Assembly (NCBI GenBank): GCA_002471185.1
Contig: DKPL01000054.1
Coordinates: 8,164 to 47,895 of the forward strand
Reading direction: 5' to 3'
DNA length: 39,732 nt
DNA from: Bacteroides sp. UBA7335
Lineage (GTDB): Bacteria > Bacteroidota > Bacteroidia > Bacteroidales > Bacteroidaceae
Every line of letters starts with the position of its first letter. The stretch's first letter is position 1. Position numbers and translations under genes: made by a program. This document shows positions 8,451 through 16,248 of this stretch, one piece after another. The notes beneath the pieces were generated by a model, which worked only from the letters and a program-made list of their open reading frames with translations, had not been told where the DNA came from and searched no databases.

Positions 8451-8481
8451 TTTGGATATTCAAAACTTTATTCTACCTTTG
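8451..8481 (+). promoter_or_regulatory. tRNA-Trp promoter (near-perfect Bacteroidetes consensus)
   Basis: TTTG at 8451-8454, then 19 nt, then TACCTTTG at 8474-8481, which is the full consensus. The mature tRNA begins 12 nt after the -7 element. Confidence 0.8.
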
Positions 8482-8492
8482 CAGCCACAAAC

Positions 8493-8565
8493 ACGGGAGT
8501 AGCTCAGTTGGTAGAGCACCGGTCTCCAAAACCGGGTGTCGGGAGTTCGAGCCTCTCCTCCCGTG
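8493..8565 (+). tRNA. trnW: tRNA-Trp (anticodon CCA)
   Basis: A complete cloverleaf can be folded: acceptor ACGGGAG (8493-8499) with CTCCCGT (8558-8564), D arm GCTC/GAGC, anticodon stem CCGGT/ACCGG around loop CTCCAAA (anticodon CCA at 8526-8528), a 5-nt variable loop, T arm GGGAG/CTCTC with one G-U pair and loop TTCGAGC, discriminator G8565. The 3' CCA is not encoded. It is preceded by a consensus promoter and followed by a hairpin terminator, so it is a single-gene transcript. Confidence 0.95.
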
Positions 8566-8570
8566 CAAAG

Positions 8571-8612
8571 AAAAAGAGCTGTAAATTAATCATTTACAGC
8601 TCTTTTCTATTT
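8571..8612 (+). terminator. Terminator downstream of tRNA-Trp
   Basis: AAAAGAGCTGTAAAT is matched by ATTTACAGCTCTTTT with a short loop, giving a stem of about 14 bp that runs into a T-rich tract (TTTTCTATTTT). Confidence 0.88.
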
Positions 8613-8719
8613 TAGGTCGGAATAGTCGGACTTTTTTAAGTTCAAGCAAAAATTTAGGGCTCTGTCATTACTCCTAGGAGTTTAACAATTACACATATAA
8701 CATCATCACTTTCTAAAAA

Positions 8720-8799
8720 TAGAACCTGACATCATCTACTTAAGGCGCGCTTCTTCGCGTTTCTTCGCTAAATCTCTTTATAAAGATAGAACCTGACAT
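8720..8799. repeat. Short direct duplication of the transposase 3' end
   Basis: The 13-mer TAGAACCTGACAT occurs at 8720-8732 and 8787-8799, 67 bp apart, and similarity extends over about 30 bp around it. On the minus strand both copies would encode a DxVRFY-like transposase ending; the copy at 8720 is followed by an in-frame stop. This suggests two overlapping relics of related IS ends. Confidence 0.55.
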
Positions 8800-8974
8800 A
8801 ATCAACCCTTCTGAATGTTGCCCTAAATGATTTCAGTTTTGCGTTGAAAGAGTCAGCTGCTGTATTTGTAAGTCTGTTCTCAAAGAAATTCAATATCCTA
8901 TCATTGTGATTCTTAAAAGCTCCGATAACAGTATCAAATTGAGGAGTCCACTCCTTTACCATCTTAAACCGCAA
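8768..8974 (-). pseudogene. ISL3-like transposase, C-terminal remnant
   Basis: About 65 residues reading 'FKNHNDRILNFFENRLTNTAADSFNAKLKSFRATFRRVDYVRFYLYKEI' in sense, the conserved end of ISL3-family (IS204/IS1001/IS1096/IS1165) DDE transposases, including the NTAA-SFNAK-K-FRA signature that carries the region of the last catalytic acidic residue. A full transposase would be about 400 aa; the N-terminal ~80 % is missing and the upstream DNA is not transposase-like, so this is a decayed relic. A possible terminal inverted repeat (GGGCTCTGTCATT) sits ~100 bp beyond the stop. Confidence 0.75.
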
Positions 8975-8989
8975 GATGTTTCAGCTTGC

Positions 8990-9051
8990 TTTCAAAGGAT
9001 TGAAACTATGCTTCCAATAGTTCGGAACTACAGTTTCAAAGGTTTGAAACT
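8990..9051. repeat. Palindrome cluster A (TTTCAA-N4-TTGAAA / TTCC-N8-GGAA units)
   Basis: Three small inverted repeats follow each other: TTTCAA/TTGAAA (8990-9005), TTCC/GGAA (9012-9027) and AGTTTCAA/TTGAAACT (9032-9051). The last two units and their spacing recur, about 80 % identical over ~43 bp, at 22498-22540. The pair brackets PUL module 1 in the same orientation. Confidence 0.7.
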
Positions 9052-9165
9052 ACAGCTTTAGTGCTTCATCACTATAATCTCAGGCAATAAAATTGAGTAC
9101 ACAAACCTTTTTCTCACGTCTTCTGTATAAGTTGAGTAAATAATTAATTGACTATTAAATCAAAC

Positions 9166-11865
9166 ATGAGAAGAGGAATCATTGGAACATTACTGCTGTG
9201 TGCAACTTTACTTACAGGATGTCAAAAGAATAAGGTAAATATCATTATTCCCGAAAATGCATCTAACCGTATAGAGTTTGCAGGCGAACAGCTTAAAAAA
9301 GCATTAACTGAGGCCGGGTATCACCCTTTGCTTCAAACTACAAACACTGATATTGACACAACACAAGTCTCTATTTTTTTAGCATTGGCTACTGATACTA
9401 CTGGTTTGAAAAAGGAGGGTTTTCATATACAAACTCAAGGCAAACGTACGTTGGTGACTGGTAATGATCCTTCAGGAGTTATTTATGGTAGCTGTGAACT
9501 TATTGATCATCTTAAGGACAATAAAGACTTAAATTTTCCTACTGATATGCAAGATGCACCTGAAATGGTACTTCGTGGAACAGCTATTGGGGTACAGAAA
9601 ACCGAATTCTTACCCGGGCGTACTGTGTATGAATATCCTTATACACCAGAATCGTTTCCTTGGTTTTACGATAAAAAACAATGGATTGATTATTTGGATA
9701 TGCTAGTTGCCAATCGCATGAATTCAGTTTATCTTTGGAATGGACACCCTTTTGCTTCGTTAGTAAAATTAGAAGATTATCCTTTTGCACTCGAAGTAGA
9801 TGAGGAAACTTTTAAGAAGAATGAAGAAATTTTCTCCTTCTTGACTGAAGAAGCTGATAAACGAGGAATTTTTGTTATTCAGATGTTTTATAATATCTTG
9901 GTCAGTAAACCCTTTGCTGAACATTATGGCATAAAAACTCAAGATCGTAATCGTCCTATTACCCCTTTGTTGAGTGATTATACACGCAAGTCGGTAGCTG
10001 CATTTATTGAAAAATATCCTAATGTGGGTCTTTTGGTATGTCTAGGTGAAGCTATGGATACTTATGAGGATGATGTGGTTTGGTTTACTGAAACCATCAT
10101 TCCCGGTGTAAAAGATGGTTTAAAGGTCTTGGGACGTACAGATGAACCTCCCATTTTGCTTCGTGCTCACGATACAGATTGTAAGGCGGTAATGGATGCT
10201 GCTTTACCACTCTATAAAAACTTATATACCATGCATAAGTATAATGGTGAATCACTTACCACATACGAGCCTCGTGGCCCATGGGCTAAAATACATACTG
10301 ATTTAAGTTCATTGGGTAGTATTCACATCAGCAATGTTCACATTCTTGCTAATCTTGAACCTTGGCGTTGGGGGTCTCCCGACTTTGTACAAAAGGCAGT
10401 TAAGGCCATGCACAGTGTTCATGGTGCTAATGCTTTGCATCTTTATCCACAAGCTTCTTATTGGGATTGGCCTTACACGGCGGATAAGTTGCCTGATGGA
10501 GCTCGTCAAAATCAGTTAGATCGTGACTGGATTTGGTATCAAACGTGGGGACGCTATGCTTGGAACAGCCAACGCAATCGTGATGACGAAATGAAATATT
10601 GGGATGATCAGCTTGGACAATATTATGGCATGTCACATGCTAATGCTGCTAACATTCGTGTGGCATATGAGGAGAGTGGTGAAATTGCACCTAAGTTGTT
10701 GCGCCGATTTGGTATCACCGAAGGTAATCGACAAACTCTATTATTAGGTATGTTTGCTAGTCAATTGGTCAATCCTTATAAATACACTATTTGGCCAGGG
10801 TTTTATGAAAGCTGTGGCCCTGAAGGTGAAAAACTAATTGAATATGTTGAGAAAGAGTGGAAGAAAGAACCTCATGTAGGCGAATTGCCATTGGATATTA
10901 TTGCTCAGGCCGTGGCTCATGGCGATGCTGCTGTTGCTGCCATTGAACAAGTTTCTGCTACTCCAACCAAAAATAAAAAAGAGTTTGAACGCTTGAAGAA
11001 TGATATGTATTGTTATCGCGAATTCGCTTATGTATTTAACTATAAGGTAAAGGCTGCTCAACACGTTTTAAACTATCAATGGGGCAAAGATTTGAACGAG
11101 CTTGATGCTGCTGTGCCTTTATTAGAAAAGAGTTTAGCGCATTATCGTCAATTGGTTGACTTGACCAAAGATTCTTATTTGTATGCAAATAGTATGCAAA
11201 CGGGAATGCGCCGTGTGCCAATTTCTGGTGAAGGTGGATTAAATAAAACCTGGACAGAAATGCTGCCTCATTACGAAGCCGAAGTGGCTAATCTGAAGAA
11301 CAATATTGCTATGTTGAAAGATAAGGCTGCAAGTGGTGTAGAAGATAAAGTTGAGGCTATTAAGTCTTTAACTCCAGCTAAAATTAATGTATTGAGTGGC
11401 TTGAAACTTAATTCGTTAAAAGAGGGCACGGTATTATTCAATAATCGCCCCAATAATAAAGTAAATGCCATTGCTCCGGAACTAGTAGGCTTGCAAGCTT
11501 TTGATTTTGATGGTGAGTTGCAACGTAAAGAGGGTACTGAAATCTCTTTTGATACCAGTGAGCCGGTGACTATGCTTGTTGCTTTCTATCGCGATGATCA
11601 TATTCGCTATGCAAAAGCACCGAGACTTGAAATTGATGCTTCAGCAAATGAGTATGGGCAAGCAGAACCTGTATTGACAAATGCTATTCGTTTGACTGAT
11701 ATGCCTTTGGCTAACGTACATGGATATCAGTTTACTGCAGGTAAACATACTATTTTATTGCCTAAAGGTTATGTTTCAGTTTTAGGGTTTACAAACGATA
11801 CAGTAACTCCTCGTAATGCTGCTCTTGAAGGAGCCGATGAAGCTGTAGATTGGTTGTTCTATTAA
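9166..11865 (+). CDS. GH138-like alpha-galacturonidase, lipoprotein
   Basis: An 899-aa protein; start set at ATG 9166 because it gives a lipoprotein signal ending LLTGC (Cys19), while an in-frame TTG at 9148 would spoil it. The residues after Cys19 (QKNK) lack acidic residues, so periplasmic-facing anchoring is more likely than surface export. Layout: alpha/beta N-domain (~25-125), TIM-type barrel (~130-500), helical region (~560-720) and a C-terminal beta-sandwich (~750-899), the arrangement of GH138 and related GH67/GH115/GH20-like enzymes. E295 ('LGEAMD') and E362 ('NGESLT') fall one residue off the Glu294/Glu361 pair I recall for BpGH138. GH138 removes alpha-linked D-galacturonic acid from RG-II chain A. 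It is the first gene of module 1. GH138 assignment is inference from memory of these residues plus context; a different GH67/GH115-like family is the alternative. Confidence 0.72.
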   Translation: MRRGIIGTLLLCATLLTGCQKNKVNIIIPENASNRIEFAGEQLKKALTEAGYHPLLQTTNTDIDTTQVSIFLALATDTTGLKKEGFHIQTQGKRTLVTGNDPSGVIYGSCELIDHLKDNKDLNFPTDMQDAPEMVLRGTAIGVQKTEFLPGRTVYEYPYTPESFPWFYDKKQWIDYLDMLVANRMNSVYLWNGHPFASLVKLEDYPFALEVDEETFKKNEEIFSFLTEEADKRGIFVIQMFYNILVSKPFAEHYGIKTQDRNRPITPLLSDYTRKSVAAFIEKYPNVGLLVCLGEAMDTYEDDVVWFTETIIPGVKDGLKVLGRTDEPPILLRAHDTDCKAVMDAALPLYKNLYTMHKYNGESLTTYEPRGPWAKIHTDLSSLGSIHISNVHILANLEPWRWGSPDFVQKAVKAMHSVHGANALHLYPQASYWDWPYTADKLPDGARQNQLDRDWIWYQTWGRYAWNSQRNRDDEMKYWDDQLGQYYGMSHANAANIRVAYEESGEIAPKLLRRFGITEGNRQTLLLGMFASQLVNPYKYTIWPGFYESCGPEGEKLIEYVEKEWKKEPHVGELPLDIIAQAVAHGDAAVAAIEQVSATPTKNKKEFERLKNDMYCYREFAYVFNYKVKAAQHVLNYQWGKDLNELDAAVPLLEKSLAHYRQLVDLTKDSYLYANSMQTGMRRVPISGEGGLNKTWTEMLPHYEAEVANLKNNIAMLKDKAASGVEDKVEAIKSLTPAKINVLSGLKLNSLKEGTVLFNNRPNNKVNAIAPELVGLQAFDFDGELQRKEGTEISFDTSEPVTMLVAFYRDDHIRYAKAPRLEIDASANEYGQAEPVLTNAIRLTDMPLANVHGYQFTAGKHTILLPKGYVSVLGFTNDTVTPRNAALEGADEAVDWLFY

Positions 11866-11968
11866 AACAAAACAGAATATTAAATTTGATTAGTGGATAG
11901 TTTTCATAGGTATTAGTTAGGGTAACACATCTTTTATAAATTAAGAAAAGATAGAGATTTTGTAAATA

Positions 11969-14900
11969 ATGAGAAAAGTAATATCAATTATTTCTTTATG
12001 CTTCGCTTTGAGTGGTTTTGCTCAAAGCGAAGTTTCGCATGATAAAATGAAAGCGATTTATGAGGAGGCTAAAACTCCTTATAAGTATGGTTTGGCTATC
12101 GCTCCCACAGATAATTATCACAAGATAGATTGTCCTACGGTTTTTAAAGAGGGTGGTAAGTGGTATATGACTTATGTGGTTTATAACGGTCGTACTGGTA
12201 CCGATGGACGTGGTTATGAAACCCATATTGCTGAAAGTGATAATCTCTTAGATTGGACTCCATTGGGAAATATTCTTTCTTACCGTGATGGGTATTGGGA
12301 TGCTAATCAGCGTGGTGGGTTTCCTGCTTTACCCGATATGGAGTGGGGCGGAAGCTATGAACTTCAAAAGTATAAGAATAAAAACTGGATGACCTATATC
12401 GGTGGTGAGGGGACGGGCTATGAGGCTGTGCGCGCACCACTCAATATTGGTTTGGCATGGACAGATCAACCGGCTACTACTGCTCATGAATGGCAATCAT
12501 TGGATAAACCAATTATTAGTATTAACGATAAAGAGGCACAGTGGTGGGAGAAAATGACAGAATATAAAAGTACAGTTTACTGGGATAAGGATAAAACGCT
12601 AGGTGCCCCTTTTGTGATGTTCTATAATGCTGGTGGCCGTCATCCTGAGACTGGGCTGAAAGGTGAACGTGTGGGTATTGCACTTTCTAAAGATATGAAG
12701 AGATGGAAACGCTATGCCGGAAATCCAGTGTTTGTGCACGAAGCTGAAGGTATCATAACTGGAGATGCCCACATTCAAAAGATGGATGATGTGTATGTGA
12801 TGTTTTACTTCTCGGCTTTTAATCCAACTCGTTCTTATAAAGCATTTAATACGTTTGCTGCTAGCTACGATTTGGTTAATTGGACCGACTGGGAAGGTGA
12901 TGATTTTATTATTCCCTCTAAATCGTACGATGAACTATTTGCGCACAAAAGCTATGTGGTAAAACATGATGGAGTGGTTTATCATTTCTATTGTGCAGTA
13001 AACAATGCCGATCAACGTGGTATTGCTGTTGCTACTAGTAAGCCGATGGGACAATCAAAAGTAAACTTTCCGACACCCGAGGTGAAGAATAGACGTGAGG
13101 TAACTCAGCTTAACTCAGATTGGAAAACGTGGTTGATTGACCAGGAAAACAAGGATACTTTGACTGTAAATGTTCCTCATAATTGGGACGATTATTATGG
13201 CTATCGTCAACTTACACATGGAAACTTGCATGGCATTGCTATATATGAAAAGAAGTTTCAAGTAACTAAAAAAGAGGGTAAACGTTATTTTATTCGTTTT
13301 GATGGAATAGGAACTTATGCTACAATTCAACTTAATGGAGTTGATTTAGGTAAATATCCTGTTGGACGTACAACCTTGACATTGGATGTAACAGATGCTT
13401 TAAAAAATGGTTTAAACACCTTAGTTGTTAAAGCTGAACATCCGGAAATGATTGCTGATATGCCTTGGGTTTGTGGTGGTTGCTCCTCAGAATGGGGCTT
13501 TAGTGAAGGCTCACAACCATTAGGAATTTTCCGTCCGGTGACTCTAGAGGCAACTGATGAGGTCAGAATTGAACCTTTTGGTGTTCATATCTGGAACAAC
13601 AATCAAGCCGATAGCATTTACATTGATACGGAAATAAAAAACTATAGTTCGGTAGCAAGAACCGTTGAATTGGTCAATAAATTTAGTAATTCAGATGGAA
13701 AGCAAGTCTTTCGTTTGACCAAAGAAGTGTTGCTGCAACCAGGTGAAACAACAGTTGTTCGTCAAAGCGAAGCAATCGTTAATCCAACTCGCTGGAGCAC
13801 TGAAAATCCTTATTTGTATAAATTATCGTCCATGTTAAAATCGGCTGGGAAAACAACCGATGAAATAACTACACCCTTTGGAGTTCGCACCATAAGTTGG
13901 CCTGTGAAACGCAATGATGGTGATGGCCGTTTCTTCTTAAATAATCAACCGGTATTTATTAATGGTGTTTGTGAATATGAACATCAGTTTGGTCAAAGCC
14001 ACGCATTTAGTGAAGAGCAAGTGAAAGCACGTGTCAAGCAAATGTTGGCAGCTGGCTTCAATGGCTTCCGTGATGCTCATCAACCTCATCATCTCGATTA
14101 TCAAAAATATTGGGACGAAGAGGGAATCTTGTTTTGGACGCAACTTTCTGCACATGTGTGGTATGATACTCCTGAGTTTAGAGAGAATTTCAAAAAGATG
14201 CTTCGTCAATGGGTGAAGGAGCGTCGTAACTCACCTAGCGTCGTGATATGGGGATTGCAAAACGAAAGTACACTGCCTCGAGATTTTGCTGAAGAGTGTA
14301 GTAATATCATTCGTGAGATGGACCCAACTGCCAATGATATGCGTATTGTTACAACTTGTAATGGTGGAGATGGTACAGACTGGAATGTGGTTCAAAATTG
14401 GAGTGGAACATATGGTGGCGACTTATATAATTATGGTAACGAACTGTCTCGCTCTAATCAATTACTTAATGGCGAGTACGGAGCATGGCGTAGTTTAGGA
14501 CTTCACACAGAGCCCGGTGAGTTCGAACAAAACGGAGTGTGGAGTGAAGATAGAATGTGCTTGTTGATGGAAGCTAAAGTTCGTCAAGCTGAAGCGGTAA
14601 AAGATAGTGTGTGTGGACAGTTTCAATGGATTTATAGTAGCCATGATAATCCCGGTCGTCGTCAGCCTGATGAGGCCTATCGTTCAATTGATAAAGTTGG
14701 TCCATTCAATTATAAAGGATTAGTTTCTCCTTGGGAAGAGCCTTTGGATGTATACTATATGTATAAGTCCAATTACGTTTCGGCTACTAAAGAACCAATG
14801 GTTTACTTGGTCTCACATACTTGGCCTAATCGTTTTGAAACTGGGCGTCGTCGTGCTACTATCGAAGCTTATAGTAATTGTGATTCTGTACTACTTTACA

Positions 14901-16234
14901 ACGATGCCATTGATGAACAGTTTTTAGGACGCAAAAAGAATAATGGTATTGGAACACATATGATGTGGGAAAATAGAGATATCCGATACAATGTGCTTCG
15001 TGCGGTAGGCTATTATGAAGGCAAACCTGTAGCCGAAGATCTTATTGTGTTGAATGGTTTAGAGCAAGCTCCTCATTTTGAAGCTATTTATGGTGGCTCT
15101 GATATCGTGCCTACTGCTGCTGATAATTATGCTGCAATTGATGGACGTAAAGACAATATTGCAATATTAAATGACTTGAAGGGTGTAGAAGGGTATGAAT
15201 ATTTATATCGTATTAATAGTGGAGGTGATAAATATACTGACTCGTTTGGACAAGTTTGGTCGCAAGATAATACTACTTTTTCTCGATCATGGGCAGATGA
15301 GTTTATAGCTAAAGGTGATACCTTGCTCAGTCCTTATCAAGCTAGTCAGCGTCGCACGTTCGATCCGATTCATGGTACTCGTGATTGGGAACTGTTTCAG
15401 ACTTTCCGTTTTGGTCGTCACAAACTTTCTTATGAGTTTCCATTACCCAATGGAGAGTATCGTATAGAACTTTACTTCACAGAACCATGGCATGGTACAG
15501 GGGGAAGTGCAAAGACTGATTGCGAGGGATTGCGTTTATTTGACGTAGCCATCAATGATGAAACAGTAATTAAAAATATGGATATTTGGGCAGAAACCGG
15601 ACATGATGGTGCTTTGAAAAAAGTGATTAATGCTACTGTTGATAATGGTATTTTAAAAATTAGCTTTCCAGAAGTAAAAGCGGGACAAGCTTTAATTTCA
15701 GGCATTGCCATTGCTCGCCAATTAAGCAATAATCAGCCTATCATGTTAACTACGGAACAATCGAATAATTCATTCTCGTGGGCTGCTCAAGAAGCAATAG
15801 TTATAGAAAAAACTCCCAAAGAAATGTTGCCTGAAGATAAAAATGCTCGTGCTCAAGTAGCCTACCAAGCCGAAGATGCAACATTAAAAGGTAAGTACTC
15901 TAAAAAAGAGGTTCGTAAGCAAACTGGAATTTTCTTTGGTACAGGTATTAAAAATAGCATTACTTGGGATATTTCAACGGGGTTAGCACAAATCTATGCT
16001 TTGCGATTTAAGTATATGAATACTTCCGGAAAGCCATTACGTTTGCGTATGCGTTTGATTGATTCAAAAGGTGGAGTGTTGAAAGATGATGAATTAAACT
16101 TTCCCGAAGCTCCAGAGAAATGGCGCATGATTAGTACAACTACCGGTGGGTTTATTAATGCCGGATATTATAAAATAGAGATATCTGGTGCTGATATGAA
16201 TGGCATCGCTTTTGATGCTTTGGATGTACAATAA
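11969..16234 (+). CDS. GH137 (beta-L-arabinofuranosidase) - GH2 fusion with malectin and CBM-like C-terminus
   Basis: A 1421-aa exported protein (signal peptide ~1-18). Residues ~35-370 form a five-bladed beta-propeller like GH43/GH130; E152 and E233 match, at constant offset 7, the E159/E240 pair I recall for the GH137 enzyme BT0996. Residues ~380-650 are GH2 sugar-binding and Ig-like domains and ~660-940 the GH2 barrel with acid/base E766 ('LQNEST') and nucleophile E836 ('NGEYGA'). A malectin-like domain (~1080-1255) and a CBM6/35-like domain ('AYQAEDATLKGKY', ~1297-1421) follow. GH137 removes terminal beta-L-Araf from RG-II chain B; the GH2 half of BT0996 is, as I recall, a beta-glucuronidase. 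One polypeptide would therefore act on two chains. It lies 103 bp after the GH138 gene and 14 bp before the LacZ-type gene. Confidence 0.82.
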   Translation: MRKVISIISLCFALSGFAQSEVSHDKMKAIYEEAKTPYKYGLAIAPTDNYHKIDCPTVFKEGGKWYMTYVVYNGRTGTDGRGYETHIAESDNLLDWTPLGNILSYRDGYWDANQRGGFPALPDMEWGGSYELQKYKNKNWMTYIGGEGTGYEAVRAPLNIGLAWTDQPATTAHEWQSLDKPIISINDKEAQWWEKMTEYKSTVYWDKDKTLGAPFVMFYNAGGRHPETGLKGERVGIALSKDMKRWKRYAGNPVFVHEAEGIITGDAHIQKMDDVYVMFYFSAFNPTRSYKAFNTFAASYDLVNWTDWEGDDFIIPSKSYDELFAHKSYVVKHDGVVYHFYCAVNNADQRGIAVATSKPMGQSKVNFPTPEVKNRREVTQLNSDWKTWLIDQENKDTLTVNVPHNWDDYYGYRQLTHGNLHGIAIYEKKFQVTKKEGKRYFIRFDGIGTYATIQLNGVDLGKYPVGRTTLTLDVTDALKNGLNTLVVKAEHPEMIADMPWVCGGCSSEWGFSEGSQPLGIFRPVTLEATDEVRIEPFGVHIWNNNQADSIYIDTEIKNYSSVARTVELVNKFSNSDGKQVFRLTKEVLLQPGETTVVRQSEAIVNPTRWSTENPYLYKLSSMLKSAGKTTDEITTPFGVRTISWPVKRNDGDGRFFLNNQPVFINGVCEYEHQFGQSHAFSEEQVKARVKQMLAAGFNGFRDAHQPHHLDYQKYWDEEGILFWTQLSAHVWYDTPEFRENFKKMLRQWVKERRNSPSVVIWGLQNESTLPRDFAEECSNIIREMDPTANDMRIVTTCNGGDGTDWNVVQNWSGTYGGDLYNYGNELSRSNQLLNGEYGAWRSLGLHTEPGEFEQNGVWSEDRMCLLMEAKVRQAEAVKDSVCGQFQWIYSSHDNPGRRQPDEAYRSIDKVGPFNYKGLVSPWEEPLDVYYMYKSNYVSATKEPMVYLVSHTWPNRFETGRRRATIEAYSNCDSVLLYNDAIDEQFLGRKKNNGIGTHMMWENRDIRYNVLRAVGYYEGKPVAEDLIVLNGLEQAPHFEAIYGGSDIVPTAADNYAAIDGRKDNIAILNDLKGVEGYEYLYRINSGGDKYTDSFGQVWSQDNTTFSRSWADEFIAKGDTLLSPYQASQRRTFDPIHGTRDWELFQTFRFGRHKLSYEFPLPNGEYRIELYFTEPWHGTGGSAKTDCEGLRLFDVAINDETVIKNMDIWAETGHDGALKKVINATVDNGILKISFPEVKAGQALISGIAIARQLSNNQPIMLTTEQSNNSFSWAAQEAIVIEKTPKEMLPEDKNARAQVAYQAEDATLKGKYSKKEVRKQTGIFFGTGIKNSITWDISTGLAQIYALRFKYMNTSGKPLRLRMRLIDSKGGVLKDDELNFPEAPEKWRMISTTTGGFINAGYYKIEISGADMNGIAFDALDVQ

Positions 16235-16248
16235 AAATAGATTTTTAG

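Larger units (their letters stand above)
8566..9165. other. 600-bp junction between chromosome core and PUL, no intact gene
   Basis: Beyond the tRNA terminator this stretch holds a possible IS end (GGGCTCTGTCATT at 8657-8669), a transposase C-terminal remnant, a duplicated transposase-end segment, and a cluster of palindromes at 8990-9051. The last ~110 bp before the lipoprotein ATG at 9166 should contain the PUL module-1 promoter, but I see no convincing TTTG/TAnnTTTG pair there. Confidence 0.7.

Noticed and set aside
8409..8615. 68-aa plus-strand frame
   Set aside because: It runs through the ArsC end, the tRNA-Trp promoter, the tRNA and its terminator; it is a chance frame.
9148..9165. 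Upstream TTG start for the GH138-like protein
   Set aside because: It adds six residues that move the signal sequence away from the N-terminus; ATG 9166 gives a standard lipoprotein signal.
9166..11865. Reading the lipoprotein as a GH115 xylan glucuronidase
   Set aside because: Overall architecture is similar, but typical GH115 barrel motifs are not seen and the Glu pair and neighbours fit GH138 better.
11881..11888. TAAATTTG as an internal promoter before the GH137-GH2 gene
   Set aside because: Matches the -7 pattern, but there is no TTTG at the right distance and A+T-rich spacers yield such 8-mers by chance.
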